From: Tubulanus polymorphus
Taxonomy: Eukaryota; Nemertea; Palaeonemertea; Tubulaniformes; Tubulanidae
DNA length: 64,000 bases
Direction: 5' to 3'
NCBI RefSeq assembly: GCF_964204645.1
Contig: NC_134036.1
Location: 682,001 to 746,000 of the forward strand
Positions 23,901 through 37,900 of the stretch are shown one piece after another. Under the pieces are notes generated by a model. The model had not been told where the DNA came from and did no database searches. It saw only the letters and a program-made list of their open reading frames with translations. Numbering within the stretch: position 1 is the first letter of the stretch; the number at the start of each line of letters is the position of its first letter. The translations under genes and the position numbers were made by a program.

Positions 23901-25925
23901 TCAGTGGAAACATGTTTTACAACTTACTTTCTATTTTTCACTTCACTGCGGTTACGTCGATTTCGCGTTGCTAAGAAGATGACGACGACGGCAATAGAGA
24001 TTACAGTTACTCCGGCAATTACTCCAATTACAATCCATAAGAAGTTCGGACCATCGCTCGATTCTGTAATTGACAAATTAATCATTATTTTGAATGCATT
24101 CCTAGAGGAAACGATCTGTTCTTTTTAAGTGTAGGATTTTATGAAGAGTCAGATTTGGCTCATCGAGGGTTATATTTTACGTTTACCTTTTTTCAGGTGA
24201 TAAGCGACGACCGGACTCATCGGTCCGTATCCTTTACTGTTACGCGCTTGTATTTTGAAATAGTACGTACGATCGGGCTTCAAGTCTCTTATCGTCGTCG
24301 ACAACCGGTCGCCGAGCACGCCCTCGACGGCCCACTGACGATCTTTCAACGTCGGATCATGCGTATAAAACAATAGGTAACCTAGACAACGACGATAACA
24401 ATTCAAATTCAGTAAACCCGGTAATGTTCTGATGATGAGATATTCAAGACACTGATGATGTGGTTGACTGAATGACTGACTTGCTAGAATTTCATTTTCA
24501 TCCAATTCTAAGGGCGTGGCCTCTGTTATTCATATGGGATATTGTGGATGTCATTCTTTCAGGGGCTGCAGTTGCTCAAAGGTGAAGATAACCTTAGTAA
24601 CAATGCAGTTTCAAATCGCCACAAAGTCAGTGATAAATTCACGTTGACCTACTTTTTGGACAACTGCAACCCCAGATTTTAATATATGTAATTTCATATG
24701 CACTTAAAGGGGGCAGATTTAATGGGGAATAACGAATTTCATCTTTTTTTAGTTCATTAAATCCAAAATCATTTTGTAACTTTGATAGAGACGAATTTGT
24801 TAAGATCTGCTAGAGATACTTGGTGTGCGTCGATTCTACTAAGAATTTAACACTCAACTATTGAGAATATATAACTATGAGATAAACATGACTTCATGAA
24901 GAGAGTCCGGTAGTGTGCACTCTATACACCTATATATTTACGAGTCTAAACTCTGTAACAAGTTGAACACAATGTAGAGAGAGGGTTGAGATAGAGCGAG
25001 GGGGTGTGGCAGGGAGAGTAGAGCGAGGGGGTGTGGCAGGGAGAGATAGTTGGTGCAGCAGTATTGTTTGCAGTTCAAAGGGGTAAAGTTTAGATACAGT
25101 TTGTGCAGAGAGAGACAAAACAAGAACAAAGACAAACATTGACACAAAGACACAGTATGATGAGAGAGGGTGGAAGTTCAGTTGACACTGGATGGATTCT
25201 TACGTTTATTGATTATCTATGCTGTATTTTGGCTACAAATTCTGAACCAATTTTTTTAACAATCAGGGGCTGTGTTAAAACTAGGATCAATAAGAACTAA
25301 TTCAAAATATAACTAAAATTTGCTCATAAACCTCTGCGAGGATTGAATGTTATCTAGATACCATCATGCAATCTAGTTTATTTCATTCTACGCTGCAAGT
25401 TATTACATGAAAATAAGGCTATCGATTTTTAAACTGTTATCAAAACGAATTAAGACTATTATCGAAACTAGATGTTAAACTATACCAAAACTTAAACATC
25501 AAAGAGATTTCAATAGGGGCCATTCAGTAAGTACACCAAGCAAAATTTTGTTGATTTGCCCTCTCGCTTGTGTAATATGTACATCAGCAGGTAAGGTCAT
25601 TTTCTGAGCTCCTTACGCCTATGCATATGTACATACCTAATGAACGGACCCTACTGCAGCTCCTTTGAGTCAAAAGAGCCCAAATCAGGTTAATAGCTAA
25701 TTTCAATTAAATATTAGTCTATCAAACTAGGTTTCCAAAGATTGTGTAAAGACTACAAAAACAAAATTGGTCAATATCTAATCAAAGAATTGGTCAGTAT
25801 CTAATCAATGAATTGGTCAGTAACTAATCAATGAATAGGTCAGTATCTAATCAATGAATAGGTCAGTATCTTAGTAATAAATTGGTAAGTACCTAATTAG
25901 AGTATATATAAGAGTATATATAAGA

Positions 25926-25981
<56 letters not shown>

Positions 25982-28900
25982 ACTGGGTAATCTACTGTTC
26001 AATAAACCATGCAATGTTTACTACTATAAGCCTGACGAGAGGAATGTTCATCGCTAGATAGAGATTTCGAAATGAACAGCAACGCGACTAAATATCAACG
26101 ATAAACCAACGCATTTCTATTTTCACTGATTGAGAGACACGGTGAAATTTACGGCGATCAACTGGAATTTTCAAATTGTGCGAATGAGGAAAAGATTCAA
26201 ACTCTAGACGATTTTGTGAATTAGGATGTTTCTAAACACAGCACACTCAAAGGGGGAGGTCAGCTCAAACGACCCCTCAAATTCCAGAACAAAGAAAAAG
26301 GGGACTCTCAAAAAAGAAGAAAATCAGTGAAAACACACTTTCGGGTGCCGGGCGTCGCGCGCCACGTCTGGCGCCGCCATAAACCATGTGCCTACCTGGT
26401 ACTTCTGTTGCCATGACGATACGAAGAAGACACACAATGACGACGTTGATTGTTGGAGAAGTCGAATGAAAAGAGTTGGAAGAATGAACGAGATTTAACG
26501 ACGAAATAATCGCGAAGAGGTAGAAATATTTCTGACAGAAAGTTTATAAACGACTCGAGGTCGACTCGATGGAGGCAAATGAGATCGGGGTATTCTTAGT
26601 TTTTCATATTCTTAACCCTTTCAGTGCGTCTACACCACAGTGCGGTGTATCAATCGGTGATGGATTTTGCTAGTACACTGCACTGCGGTGTATTGATGTT
26701 ACTAGTTTTTATCTCTATGGAAAGATGGCAGCACCTGTCAAACATAGTGAAATACTAGTAACTAATGATACACCGCGCCGCGGTGTAGACACATTATAGT
26801 GCTATTCCCGTTATTCAACACACTAGGGCGGAATTTTTCAGAATTTTCAAATTATCTCCAGCACTATAGGGTATTGATTAGTCAGCACTGAAAGGGTTAA
26901 ATGAACTTGTGATTCAGAAATCTGTTTGTCAAAACTGTGCCTAGGAGTTTCAGTTCTTTTGATTTCACTCAGCCATGGTCACATGAGGAATGAATATAAT
27001 GAATAATCCGAAAGTAATAGTTCAGGGTCTGTAGTTGCTGATAAGTTGGTCAGAGTTAACCAGTGGATAAATACCATAGTGACAATTAGAATTGCATTGT
27101 CACCATGGTATTCTATCCACAGGTTAACTCTGACCAATTCTTCAGCAACTGCAGACCCTGATGAATAAACTTTGAAATATCATCTACGTAGGATTATTCA
27201 TTATAAAGGACCAAGTTTTGATATTGTTTCTTCAGTTTCTGAAGAAATAAGGATTTCCACAATTCTAGTTTTTATGCCTAAATTACGTAGAATCCCAGTT
27301 GCCACCAGGAGTCCAAATTAGTTACTAATTAATGATATTAATATTTAATTAATTAAATCATCAGTAATAAATATACTTTTTATATAATATTCAATTACAA
27401 ATTAAACTAATTACTAACTAACTACAAGGTTCTTCAGTTATATGGACTACAAATCAACTACGGACGCACGTAACTACGGCAGGCGGCAAACAGGAGTTCG
27501 GTGCAGCAGACGCCGCACTGACCTCAGCAGACGACAAACTGACCAGATCAATAAAACTATCACATGCTATCTATATAATATATATCTAAATGATAATAGT
27601 TGATAAGACTAATCATTCTGTACAATCAGAAACGCATGCCCAGCAAAAAATCAAGTCGAAATATACAATGGATCCTTCGTGGAAAGTAGTCTGGGCGAAA
27701 ATCCTTAACGCTCCATTGGATTCATCCCGCAGAAGGTACTGTTTATAAGTTAAACATATACACGCCTCTGGATTCTGATCTGTACCGCTATAATTGTGGT
27801 ACAAAATCTTCATAACTAGTACAATATCGGAAATGGACTACTTCACGCAAATTAAAATTTCCTAAAACTATTCCAGCAGAATTCTTCCGTTGAATCAGGT
27901 ATTTCTATTCGAACCGTTCTCTTGGGATCGGACGGAGTTAGGAGATGGGAGAGAGAAGGTTAACTGAATACGTGTAAAGCTTAATGATTTAAAACTAAAA
28001 GGCGAATGAATTCGAGATTGAGGAAAAATGAAATAAACAGCAAGCGCTCAACTTGTCAGAGAGCAACAACTTTATAACTTCGAAAATAAAATACAGTAGA
28101 TAAAAGTTTACACAAGTAAAACAACCAACTGAGCAGCAAGTTTACGATGAACACCTAAAAATCTTGACGATCAAAAAGACATTCTCGATGCACGTAATTC
28201 AATGATAATGGAGGAAAAAATTAGATTTGTGTTTGAAGGATGTTTTGATATGAAGAGGTAGATATAAACACTACCTCTTAGGACGTAACATAAAGGAGGT
28301 AAATAAAATCTCTCGGGATATCAGAGAGGTCAGTAACTACCACCTTCTGGGTAGCACATAGGTCGGTAAGCGCCTCCTCAGCGTAATAAGATCACGGAGG
28401 TTACTTCAATGCCAGAACCATCAAAGAACCAAGAGGTTCTTTTCGATAACTAGGTCTCAGTGAGTTAACATCATTTTATAGAAATACCAAATTTTTCGTA
28501 AAATGTCGATGGACGAATTCACAGTTTTGGACAGAGCTTTGCTCAGTAATGTGGAGACATGTTGTGGGGAAACCGTACATGAACACATACATTTAACAAG
28601 ACAAACAAACATGAACAAACAATGATAAACAAACAATTAACATTCATCGAATTCTTCACAGATTCCATTCACAAGAAAAATCATCATTTTCATTTGTTCA
28701 AATTCTCGTTCTAACTATATCTGACATCAGTCGTACACTTTTAACAAGTAATCTATATCATCCAAACCGACTCAGTATTCTAAACCATGCTTCCAGGCAG
28801 GGGGCGCTTCAGAGAAGCACAGCCACCGTGTCGAGGGGGAACTATAGAGGGAGCCACTCGCATACGATTTATGATGCCAAACACATTTATACTCGACACA

Positions 28901-31900
28901 CGCACATATTCAACATGTTCACTGCATTAGCAAAAACAAAATGGAGGAATGACTCTAATATGTCCTCCCTTTCTTTCCATCCTTCAAACCTGATGGCACC
29001 ACAACACTCTGCCTGATTAGCCCAAATGCACAACTATTTACACACTTGGCCATGAAGTCATTTATAAGCCAATCAGAAACCTAGTTTTATTTTAGCCTCG
29101 GCAAATATACAATAGGCAATCCGATTGGCTAATGATGATCTGATTGAACCCACATGTTCTACCAGCGCACACTCGGGCTAATCAGGCAGAATTTTGTGCC
29201 GTTGCAAAATCTTGCTCACACCACCAGGTTTGAATCGCAGCTGAAGGAGGATGTGTCCAGATCTCGGACGAACTAAAGCTTGCAGTGAACATGTATTCAA
29301 AGCATCATTTCAATCAATGTCTTCTTCATTGGTTTTTCATTAGAAATAATTTTTGATTTAACGTCGAAAGTATTAAATTCTGGGAAGATTAAATCGTTAC
29401 CTGAGATGTGACCATTTGGTAGTCGAGGCGGTTGCCAGTTGATCATTATATCGGTTTCTCTGCCTTCAACGGCAACGGTCGTCAAGTCTCTCGGTGATGA
29501 AAACGGAGCTGAAAGTTCAAACATTTCAACGGTTTTTATTGTGTGTTGATATTCATAATCTAAAACTGGAACCTGAATATATATCATCCTACAACATCAT
29601 CTCGAAAAATTAATCTTTTTGCAATCATAACAACTGGACCCAGTTCCAGGGGCTGCAGTTGCTGAAAAGTTGGACAAAGATAACCAGTTGATAAATACCA
29701 TAGTAACAATGAAGTTTTAATTGTCACTATGTCAACTATCCACTGATTAACTCTAACCGACTTTGACCAACTGCAGCTGACCCAGAGAAGAATTAAGTTC
29801 TAACTAACTCCATTGCGTCTCTGGATCTGGGTCAACGTTCCCAATATTCATATCTCACCTGCTTCGAACGTCTTGTTCACCGTACTCATACTCCAAGTGC
29901 TATGGCGACGACCTTTGATGACCTTGACTGCGAACTCGTACCTCGTATTGGCCTTCAGTTCGTCGATATGAGCGTTCAAATCGGTAGAGTTCATGTAGCG
30001 GAATTTCTTCGAGTCGATCGGACTGTAACGGATCGTGTAGTAACGGTGATCGGTGATGTGTTGATTGTTGCCGAGCGTCGTATCCGACCACGTGACCACG
30101 ATTGTCGTCGGGGACAACACGATCGCGCGTACGCCGATAGGTGGCAGCATCGGTGTTTGAGGTTCGGGGGCTGAAATCACGAATAAGATTTTGTATTGAG
30201 GATATAAAGGCTCACCATTGCGGACTCGGATATGCGAAAAATAAGGATAAACTTACTGGACTCTTCACGGGTGATGACTGTTTCATAAATCGGGCGTCCA
30301 TTTCCTTTCTCGTTGTAAGCCTGAAGTCTTATTACGTACTCAGTGGCTGATTCTTAAAATACAGAGAAAATGGTAAACATTTATGAAGCCCAAAATCAGG
30401 TCAGCTATTTGGTTTCCATATAGATGAGTGATTGTTTATTTGCATAAAAAGAAAAACCCACGATCAAAAGAAAACTTAATATAAAACTTTCCAAGTTTCA
30501 AATTCAAAGTTTCATCTCAATTGCGATGAGCCATTTTTGAAAGTTTTCTGGTTCTTAATAAGAAAATAACTTTCAGTTTATCTCTCAATTGTGGAATATT
30601 TCATCCTATGAGAATAACTCTGATTTCGTAACTTACTCAGGTTTTTGATGGTGAAGTATCGTTTATCGGAGTCTAACAACTGAACGTATCCGTCCGGATG
30701 TCCGATACCGTAACCGAGCTCGTAACCACGGACGATCAGTTCATCGTTCTGAGGCGGCGTCCAACTGACAACAATTGAATTCGTGTACGGCCGTACGCGT
30801 AGAGAACTCGGTTGCCCCGGGACACGCGATTCTGTAAGTTGTAGAATTAAAGTTAGAATACAATTCTATGATATTGATATATCAATCCAATGAGTTATAT
30901 GATATAGATATATCAACCCAATGCAGTCTATGATATTGATATATCAATCCACAGTGCCTGCCATATTGATATATCAATCCAGGAGCCCAATGATATTGAT
31001 ATATCAATCTACATACCATCTCTATCAGTCGGGAAGGTTACAGATTGCACCCATTCCGTAGCTGGTCCACTTCCATTCACTGTCATCGCGAACAGTCGCA
31101 CGTTGTACTTTGTGTTTTTACGTAAATCTGAAAATAACAACATTTCAACTAAATTCCAAAAATCATCGTCCGGAAAGTACAGATTTTAATCAAAATGTTG
31201 CAGATAAATCATAACCTTTTTCTGACTCTTTTTTCTGTCAAAGAGTGCGATTCTATTCTATGGGTCTTACATTATTGGATAGGGATTCTATACTATGGGT
31301 CTTACATTATTGGATAGGGATTCTATTCTATGGGTCTTACATTATTGGATAGGGATTCTATACTATGGGTCTTACATTATTGGATAGGGATTCTATTCTA
31401 TGGGTCTTACATTATTGGATAGGGATTCTATACTATGGGTCTTACATTATTGGATAGGGATTCTATTCTATGGGTCTTACATTATTGGAGTGTGATTCTA
31501 TACTATGGGTCTTACATTCCTAGATTGAGTGTGTCATCAATGATTAAGTAAGGTAGAGTGTATAGAACAGAGAGCTGTGTGAACACACTTACCGGTCAGT
31601 GCATACATTCTCCTGTATCCGTCTGTAGTAACAGTATAAACATGACGACTGCTCAGTTTCTTATAGCGAATTTTATACCCGGTGATCAGACCATTTCGTT
31701 CCTCTTTCGGAGGCGGCTCCCAACGTACGATTATCGTCTAGAAATAGATTTTACATTCGATTAATTTAAAATCTACATCGTTATGATGTAAAGTAGACTT
31801 GATTTCCGAGACTTACCGTCGCGCTGGTCGGAATAAGGGTCACATTCTGTGGTGGTTTACCGGGTCCTGAAAGACAATGATTACAGAGTTTTATCGAGAA

Positions 31901-34900
31901 ATTCAGACCCTTGGATCCAGTTCCACAGTTATCAACTAAATTCAAAACTTAAGCGCCAAGTTTTTGTATATTTTCAATTAGTAAGCTCTGGAGTCTCTCA
32001 GAACTATTGGACTGGGTGCTGACACTCAAGATTCAGTTCTACAATTCTGGTTAAGTCTCCTCCTAAGAGTTTTGAAGTTTGCATTTTTTTAACCCTAGAA
32101 TATAATTCTTAACTCAGAACTGTGGAACTGAGACCCAGGGGCCAGTTGCATAGTCATGGCTTAAACTTACGACCAGTCTAAGACCAACTTAGTTCTATAG
32201 CCAATCTAGCAACTTAAGACCAGTCTAAGATTCAAGACCACTTTTGGACTTAAGTCACAACTGAGGAACCGAGACCCAGGGGCTGGTTCCTCAGTTGAGA
32301 CTTAAGTCCAAAAATTGTCTTTATTTTTAAGACTGGTCTTAAGTTAAAGATTTTAGATTGGTTATAGAACTAAGTTGGTCTTAAATTGGACTTAAGTCTA
32401 AGCCATGACTATGCAACTGGGCCCTGAGTTCTAAGTTAAGTTAGATTCTTAGGCCCAGTTCCATAATCATGGCTTAGACTTAAGACCAATTTACGACCAC
32501 CTTCGTTCTATAACCTAACAAATTAAGACAAGTCTAAAGGTTTAAGGCCATTTTTGGACTTAAGTCTCAACTGAGGAACCAACCCTTAGAGTTCGTCATT
32601 TTCAATGTTAGAATAGACAACAGTTTATAACTCACGATCGGAGAACGTTCTCGTTCTGAATTCATCCGTACTGATTCCTCGTCCGTTGACGTTATACGCA
32701 ACAATGCGTACGCGATACTCCGTGTACGGTTCCAGCATATCCAGCCGATACCCGTCGCCGGTGACGTCGACGAATTTCTCCACGTTGTCGCCGACGGTGT
32801 AGTAATACAACGTGTAACGAGATATATCGCCGTTCGGACGCTCGGGTTTTTCCCAGTTGACTTGAATCGCTCTCGGTCCGAGCACGTGCAGTCGTACGTT
32901 ATTCACCGGTCCCGGTACGTGAACTGTTCATAGAGAAAACAACAACAAACATCGTTGAGTTACAATTCATAAAGAGTTCGTTTAATAGTTTAATTAGTTA
33001 GTTCCCTGCCTTGTGGAATCGATCAAAGTTAACCGAGTCTATGCTTCATCTTTTAAACAATTTGGCAAAATAGTTCCACGAATTCAGGACAAGGAATTTG
33101 CTCCGAGACTGTAGCACGCCGCTAGAAGGGGCTGGGCAAATTTTGTGAGCTGGAGGGGCCGGGCCAAGGTCTTTATTTACACAATTTCTGTAATTCAAAA
33201 TTAACAATTTGAGAAAGGCCTTGAAACCCGACTTTAACCTGGTTCTAAATTACAAACTGATATTTGACAGTTTGAAGTGACAGTGTTAGACACAGTAGAT
33301 ATAGATGTATATAGTATAGTATATAGGTGAAGACCATGCTTCCTGTTATATACCGAGTACAATACACGTATATATATACATCAAATATGATGTTGCCATG
33401 CAACCAACAATTCGTACAGTTAATTTACCTTCCGCTTTCGTATTCAATTTGATGGTAGCGAACTGCGGACTCGGACCTTCTCGATTGTAAGCGAGAACGC
33501 GGAATTCGTATTCCGTTAATGGTTTCAAGTGTTGAACGTTCGCTTCGGTTTTCGTCGTGTTCATCACCCGCTCACTAAAACATATCAATTTAATTCAATT
33601 AGCATTTATTGGCGGAACCTCCAAAATCAATAGGATTCTTTCCTACATGATTCTACAATAGTATCCTAAAATTCCATCCACTGGTTCAGCTGGCATGTTG
33701 TACACAAGGATGTTCGCTTAAAAAGCTATTTCAAATGACAAAGATGGCTGCCATTCGGCCATCTTGAAAGGTGGAGCCTCCAAAATCAATAGGATCCTTT
33801 TTATATGATTCTACAAAATATCCTAAAATTTCAGAAGATTCCATCCACTGGTTCAGCCGGAGGGATGTCCGGACAGACGGATGGTCAGTCAGATTGAACA
33901 AAGATAGCTGCAAAGCAGCCATGTTGGAAGGTGAAATCCCCAAAATCAAAAGGATTCCATAAAATTTCATGAGATTCAATCCACAGGTATCAAGGCGCAC
34001 AAGAAAGTGTGATAGCTGCATGGAGAGCTGGAAAGATGGTCGACTAGTCGCACCTCAGCACCTCAGTTTTATTGTTTGAAGTTTAAAACTTACCGATTGG
34101 ATCCGAGTTCCTTCCAATAAACGGAGTACGCAACGATTTCCGAATTTCCCGTCACTTCCGGCATTTTCCACGACAACGTGATGAACCGCGTGGAGATAAT
34201 CGCCGGCGTCAGATCGAGAGGTTTACTGGGCAACGTTTCCGACATCACAGACGCCGAACCTGCGGAATTCACATCAACTCCGTGATTACCACCGGAGGGA
34301 GCTTCGGTAGGCGGGGGTGCTATAGCAACGACAACAATGACCACAACGACGACGACGGATGATGCAAGCGAAGGAGGAAGAAAACGTTTTAAAAAAAGAA
34401 AATATCGAAAAAACTAAATTAAACATGTGCGGATATTAAATAGTCTTTTTAGTATATACCGTTCAGATATTCAGATCTTGTCTGAATTTGAATAAGAACT
34501 ATTTGCTCGGTAAATCAAAGGCTTGCTTAGCTCGTTTAACTTTTTGAAACTGACCAGTTGCTCAAAAGTTGGTAGAAGATAACCGGCCGTTAAATACCAT
34601 AGTAACAATGCAATTTCAATTGTCACCATATCAACTATCCACTGGTTAACTCTTTTAACTTTTGAGCAACCGGCCCCTGGGCCCAGTTTTATAGACTGGT
34701 ATTAACTTGAATCAGGGGTTAATTCAATTCATTTTCAATTGAGTTAGACCCCGGGTTAAATGAGAAATATCTGCATGAATTATTATTATTCAATACTAAG
34801 AAGACAATATTTCAACTAATGGTGTTGAGTGGTAGTTACTACTGGAAAGTATCACTAGAGTGGATAATCTCAATGTTTATTAAGGAATCAGTTGCTGAAA

Positions 34901-37900
34901 AGTTGGTTTTATGTTGACAATTAAATACAGTGGAAGCAATGCATATTTTGTGGTCACTATGTCAGTTACATCCACTAGTTAGATCTAACAAACCTTTGAA
35001 CAACTGCACCATAAAAATAGCAGCTTAATTACATTAAACTCAATATCAATTTATGAAATTTATCGATATTTTATCATCTATCAATTAGTGATTTGAGTAA
35101 ATTTATCAAATTTGCGATGACTAGAAATTATGCAAGCAAAAATGTTTATCAGCTAGAAATAGAAAAGAAAATTCTGTTATCATTCAAATAAAATTAGAAT
35201 CTTTATAACCAGGAGCAAAAAATGCAGATAAAAGGAAGCTTCGTCCATTAAACTATGATTTAATTAAATCAAAATAAAATGAAATAATTGAAATACAGAT
35301 AATGCTCACAAGACAAAGCAGTGGGGACTGAGAGGGAGGATGACATACAGGGAGGGGGTTACATGCTCAGGAGTAGAGGGGCTAACATTCTATTTATTAG
35401 TTCAATCCATGTTCATCATGATTATTATAATTCAAGTTTTAATCATTCATTCGTACAATATTCAGTTTGTTATCATTTACTTAAAATATATCATCAATAA
35501 TAGCAATGTGCGTTTATATGAAACCCAGTTAGAAGATCTATTTCAGATAGGTCACGTTCAGAATCAATATCCAAACAATATCAAACGCACTGACTAGAAT
35601 TAGCTGAGGAGAATGAGCTGGAACCAAGCCCAAGTATGAACCTATCTTCCCTAGACAGGGAAACCGAAGGATGGTACAATTTGACCATATGGAAACTCTT
35701 TTTCTTAGATGACACATTACAGGGTTTTGAAACTGAGACCGCCTCAGCAAAAACCTAATGCAGGGTTTTGAACTTGATGGCATCATCAGAATGCCACAAT
35801 ATATGAAAGCCTAGCATTTTAGACCAGGTCCAGATCTGTCCTACCCTTGTCCTAGTAAACACAGGGTTTTGTACCTGATGGCACCATGACACTGCCACAG
35901 TATATGAAAGCATTGTAGACCAGGCCCAGAGCTATCTGTGCTAAGTGACAAGACACCCTATCCTTAAAATCATTCTGCTATCTAGGTTTCAGTATTAGTA
36001 ACAATCCACAGAATCCACAGTTCCACAGTTATGAGTTCACCCAGCAGTTTACCATATGTTATTCACAAATATCTACAGATTACAGCGCCATCTTCAGTGA
36101 CTTACGAGTCGAAATTCACTGCATTTTCAATACGATAAGACCGGGTGAAGTCACAACTGCGGAACTGGATCCAGATTTAAAGTCTTGCACACACACGAGT
36201 GATCTAGCGAACATACCTGTCTGTATAATAATGAGTTGAGCACTGGCTTGTATATTACCCACTTCGTTACTAGCCATACACTGATAGATCCCGTCGTCCG
36301 ATCGAACCAGTCCGAGAATTCTCAAATGTTTACCGTCGACGATTTGAAAATAATCGTTCGGAATAATCTGATCTCCGTTTTTCATCCAGATCACGGTCGG
36401 AGTCGGAAAACCTTTCACCTCGCATTCGAACAGGATGTCTTCGTTTATTCGAGCCGTACGACTTTTAGGCTTTTTCGAAAAAACGGGTTTCACTAAAATT
36501 GGAAGAAGGAAAGATTAGAGTTTTTTTTATCTCAAAATAGTTTTTATTCAGTACACTGCCCTCAAGTCGGATCCATTGAACTCTAAAACTCTGATATTCA
36601 AAGATTAGAGTTTTTCATCTGAAAATAGTTCTTATAAAGTAGACTGCACTCGAGTTGGATCCATTTAACTCTGAAAATAGTTTTTACACAGTAAACTGTA
36701 ATAAGATAAAAACCCGCTATCTACAGATTAAAAGAATTTAAAAACAAGAATTCATTTATTCAATCTGAAATATCTAATACACGACGTTTCGATCTCACCC
36801 TAGAGATCATCATCAGGTTTGAGTGTGGTTATCGTTCTGTGCTCAAGTCGGATCCATTGAGTTCAAGAGATAACCGTTTAACATTGATATTTGTTGATAC
36901 AATTTTTTCATGAAATGCTCTAATGTCTAATTCTTTTAAAGACCACTTCGAGTTCTGGACCCAGTTCCACAGTTGTGAGTTAGAGTTAACTGTGAACTCA
37001 GGATCCAGTTCCACAGTTGTGAGCTGAGAGTTAACTCTGAACTCAGGATCCAGTTCCACAGTTGTAAGTTAGAGTTAACTCTGAGTTAAAATCAGTTCAT
37101 TTTCAATGAGTGAACTCCGAGTCAAATCTTAACTCAGAACTGTGGAACTGGATCCAGGATGTTATTTAAAGAGGTAACTGTTTCACAAATTCTGTCCTAA
37201 AAGATACAACTTAAGCAAATTCTATTGCGTAGATAGCCACATTGGTTAAGTTGATCTAATGGGTCAAATTTGCTTGAGTTTAGGATAATCTTACCAATGG
37301 CTGCTGCAGATTACAGCGCCATCTTCAGCGACTTATCAGAATTGGAAAAAACAACTAAAGGAAATGAATAACAAGGATTACAGTGCCACCTGGTGACGAA
37401 TGAATGAACTTACTATGTACGGAGAGAATCGCGCTGGCGTCGACGGATTCTTCCAGATTCGTCGCTCGACACATGTACGATCCGGCGTCGGCCATTTTAA
37501 CCGCTTCTATTTTCAAACTTCCAGTTCCGCGTATTGTATAACGAGTGTCTAAATGTCTGAAATTTAAAAATTTAAAAATTTTTCAGTTAAACCGCTGCTG
37601 GCATTAGACTAATGGAAATAAAGACGAATCTATTTCAGGGTAAAATTACCGGGCATAAATTTTCAAATTGACTTCAGAACAGTGACTAAATGTTTGAAAT
37701 ATTGCAATTCTAAAATGCAACTGCTGGCATAAGACTAAGGGGGATATAGATCTGATGTAGACCCATCTATCTCTGGGTACAATAGAGAACCAGGACTGAG
37801 TCAAGGCTCATAAATATTAAGACTTCTTAAATTTTCAGATTGACTACAGAACAGTGGGATTAGTCTTAAAGTGGTCGGAAAATTGCTAGATTCACTACAG

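Noticed and set aside
27613-27813. 66-codon ORF as an extra exon in the 5-kb receptor intron
   Set aside because: FN3-6 is already complete by joining 29401 to 24381; inclusion would break a conserved domain and no good splice pair was seen.
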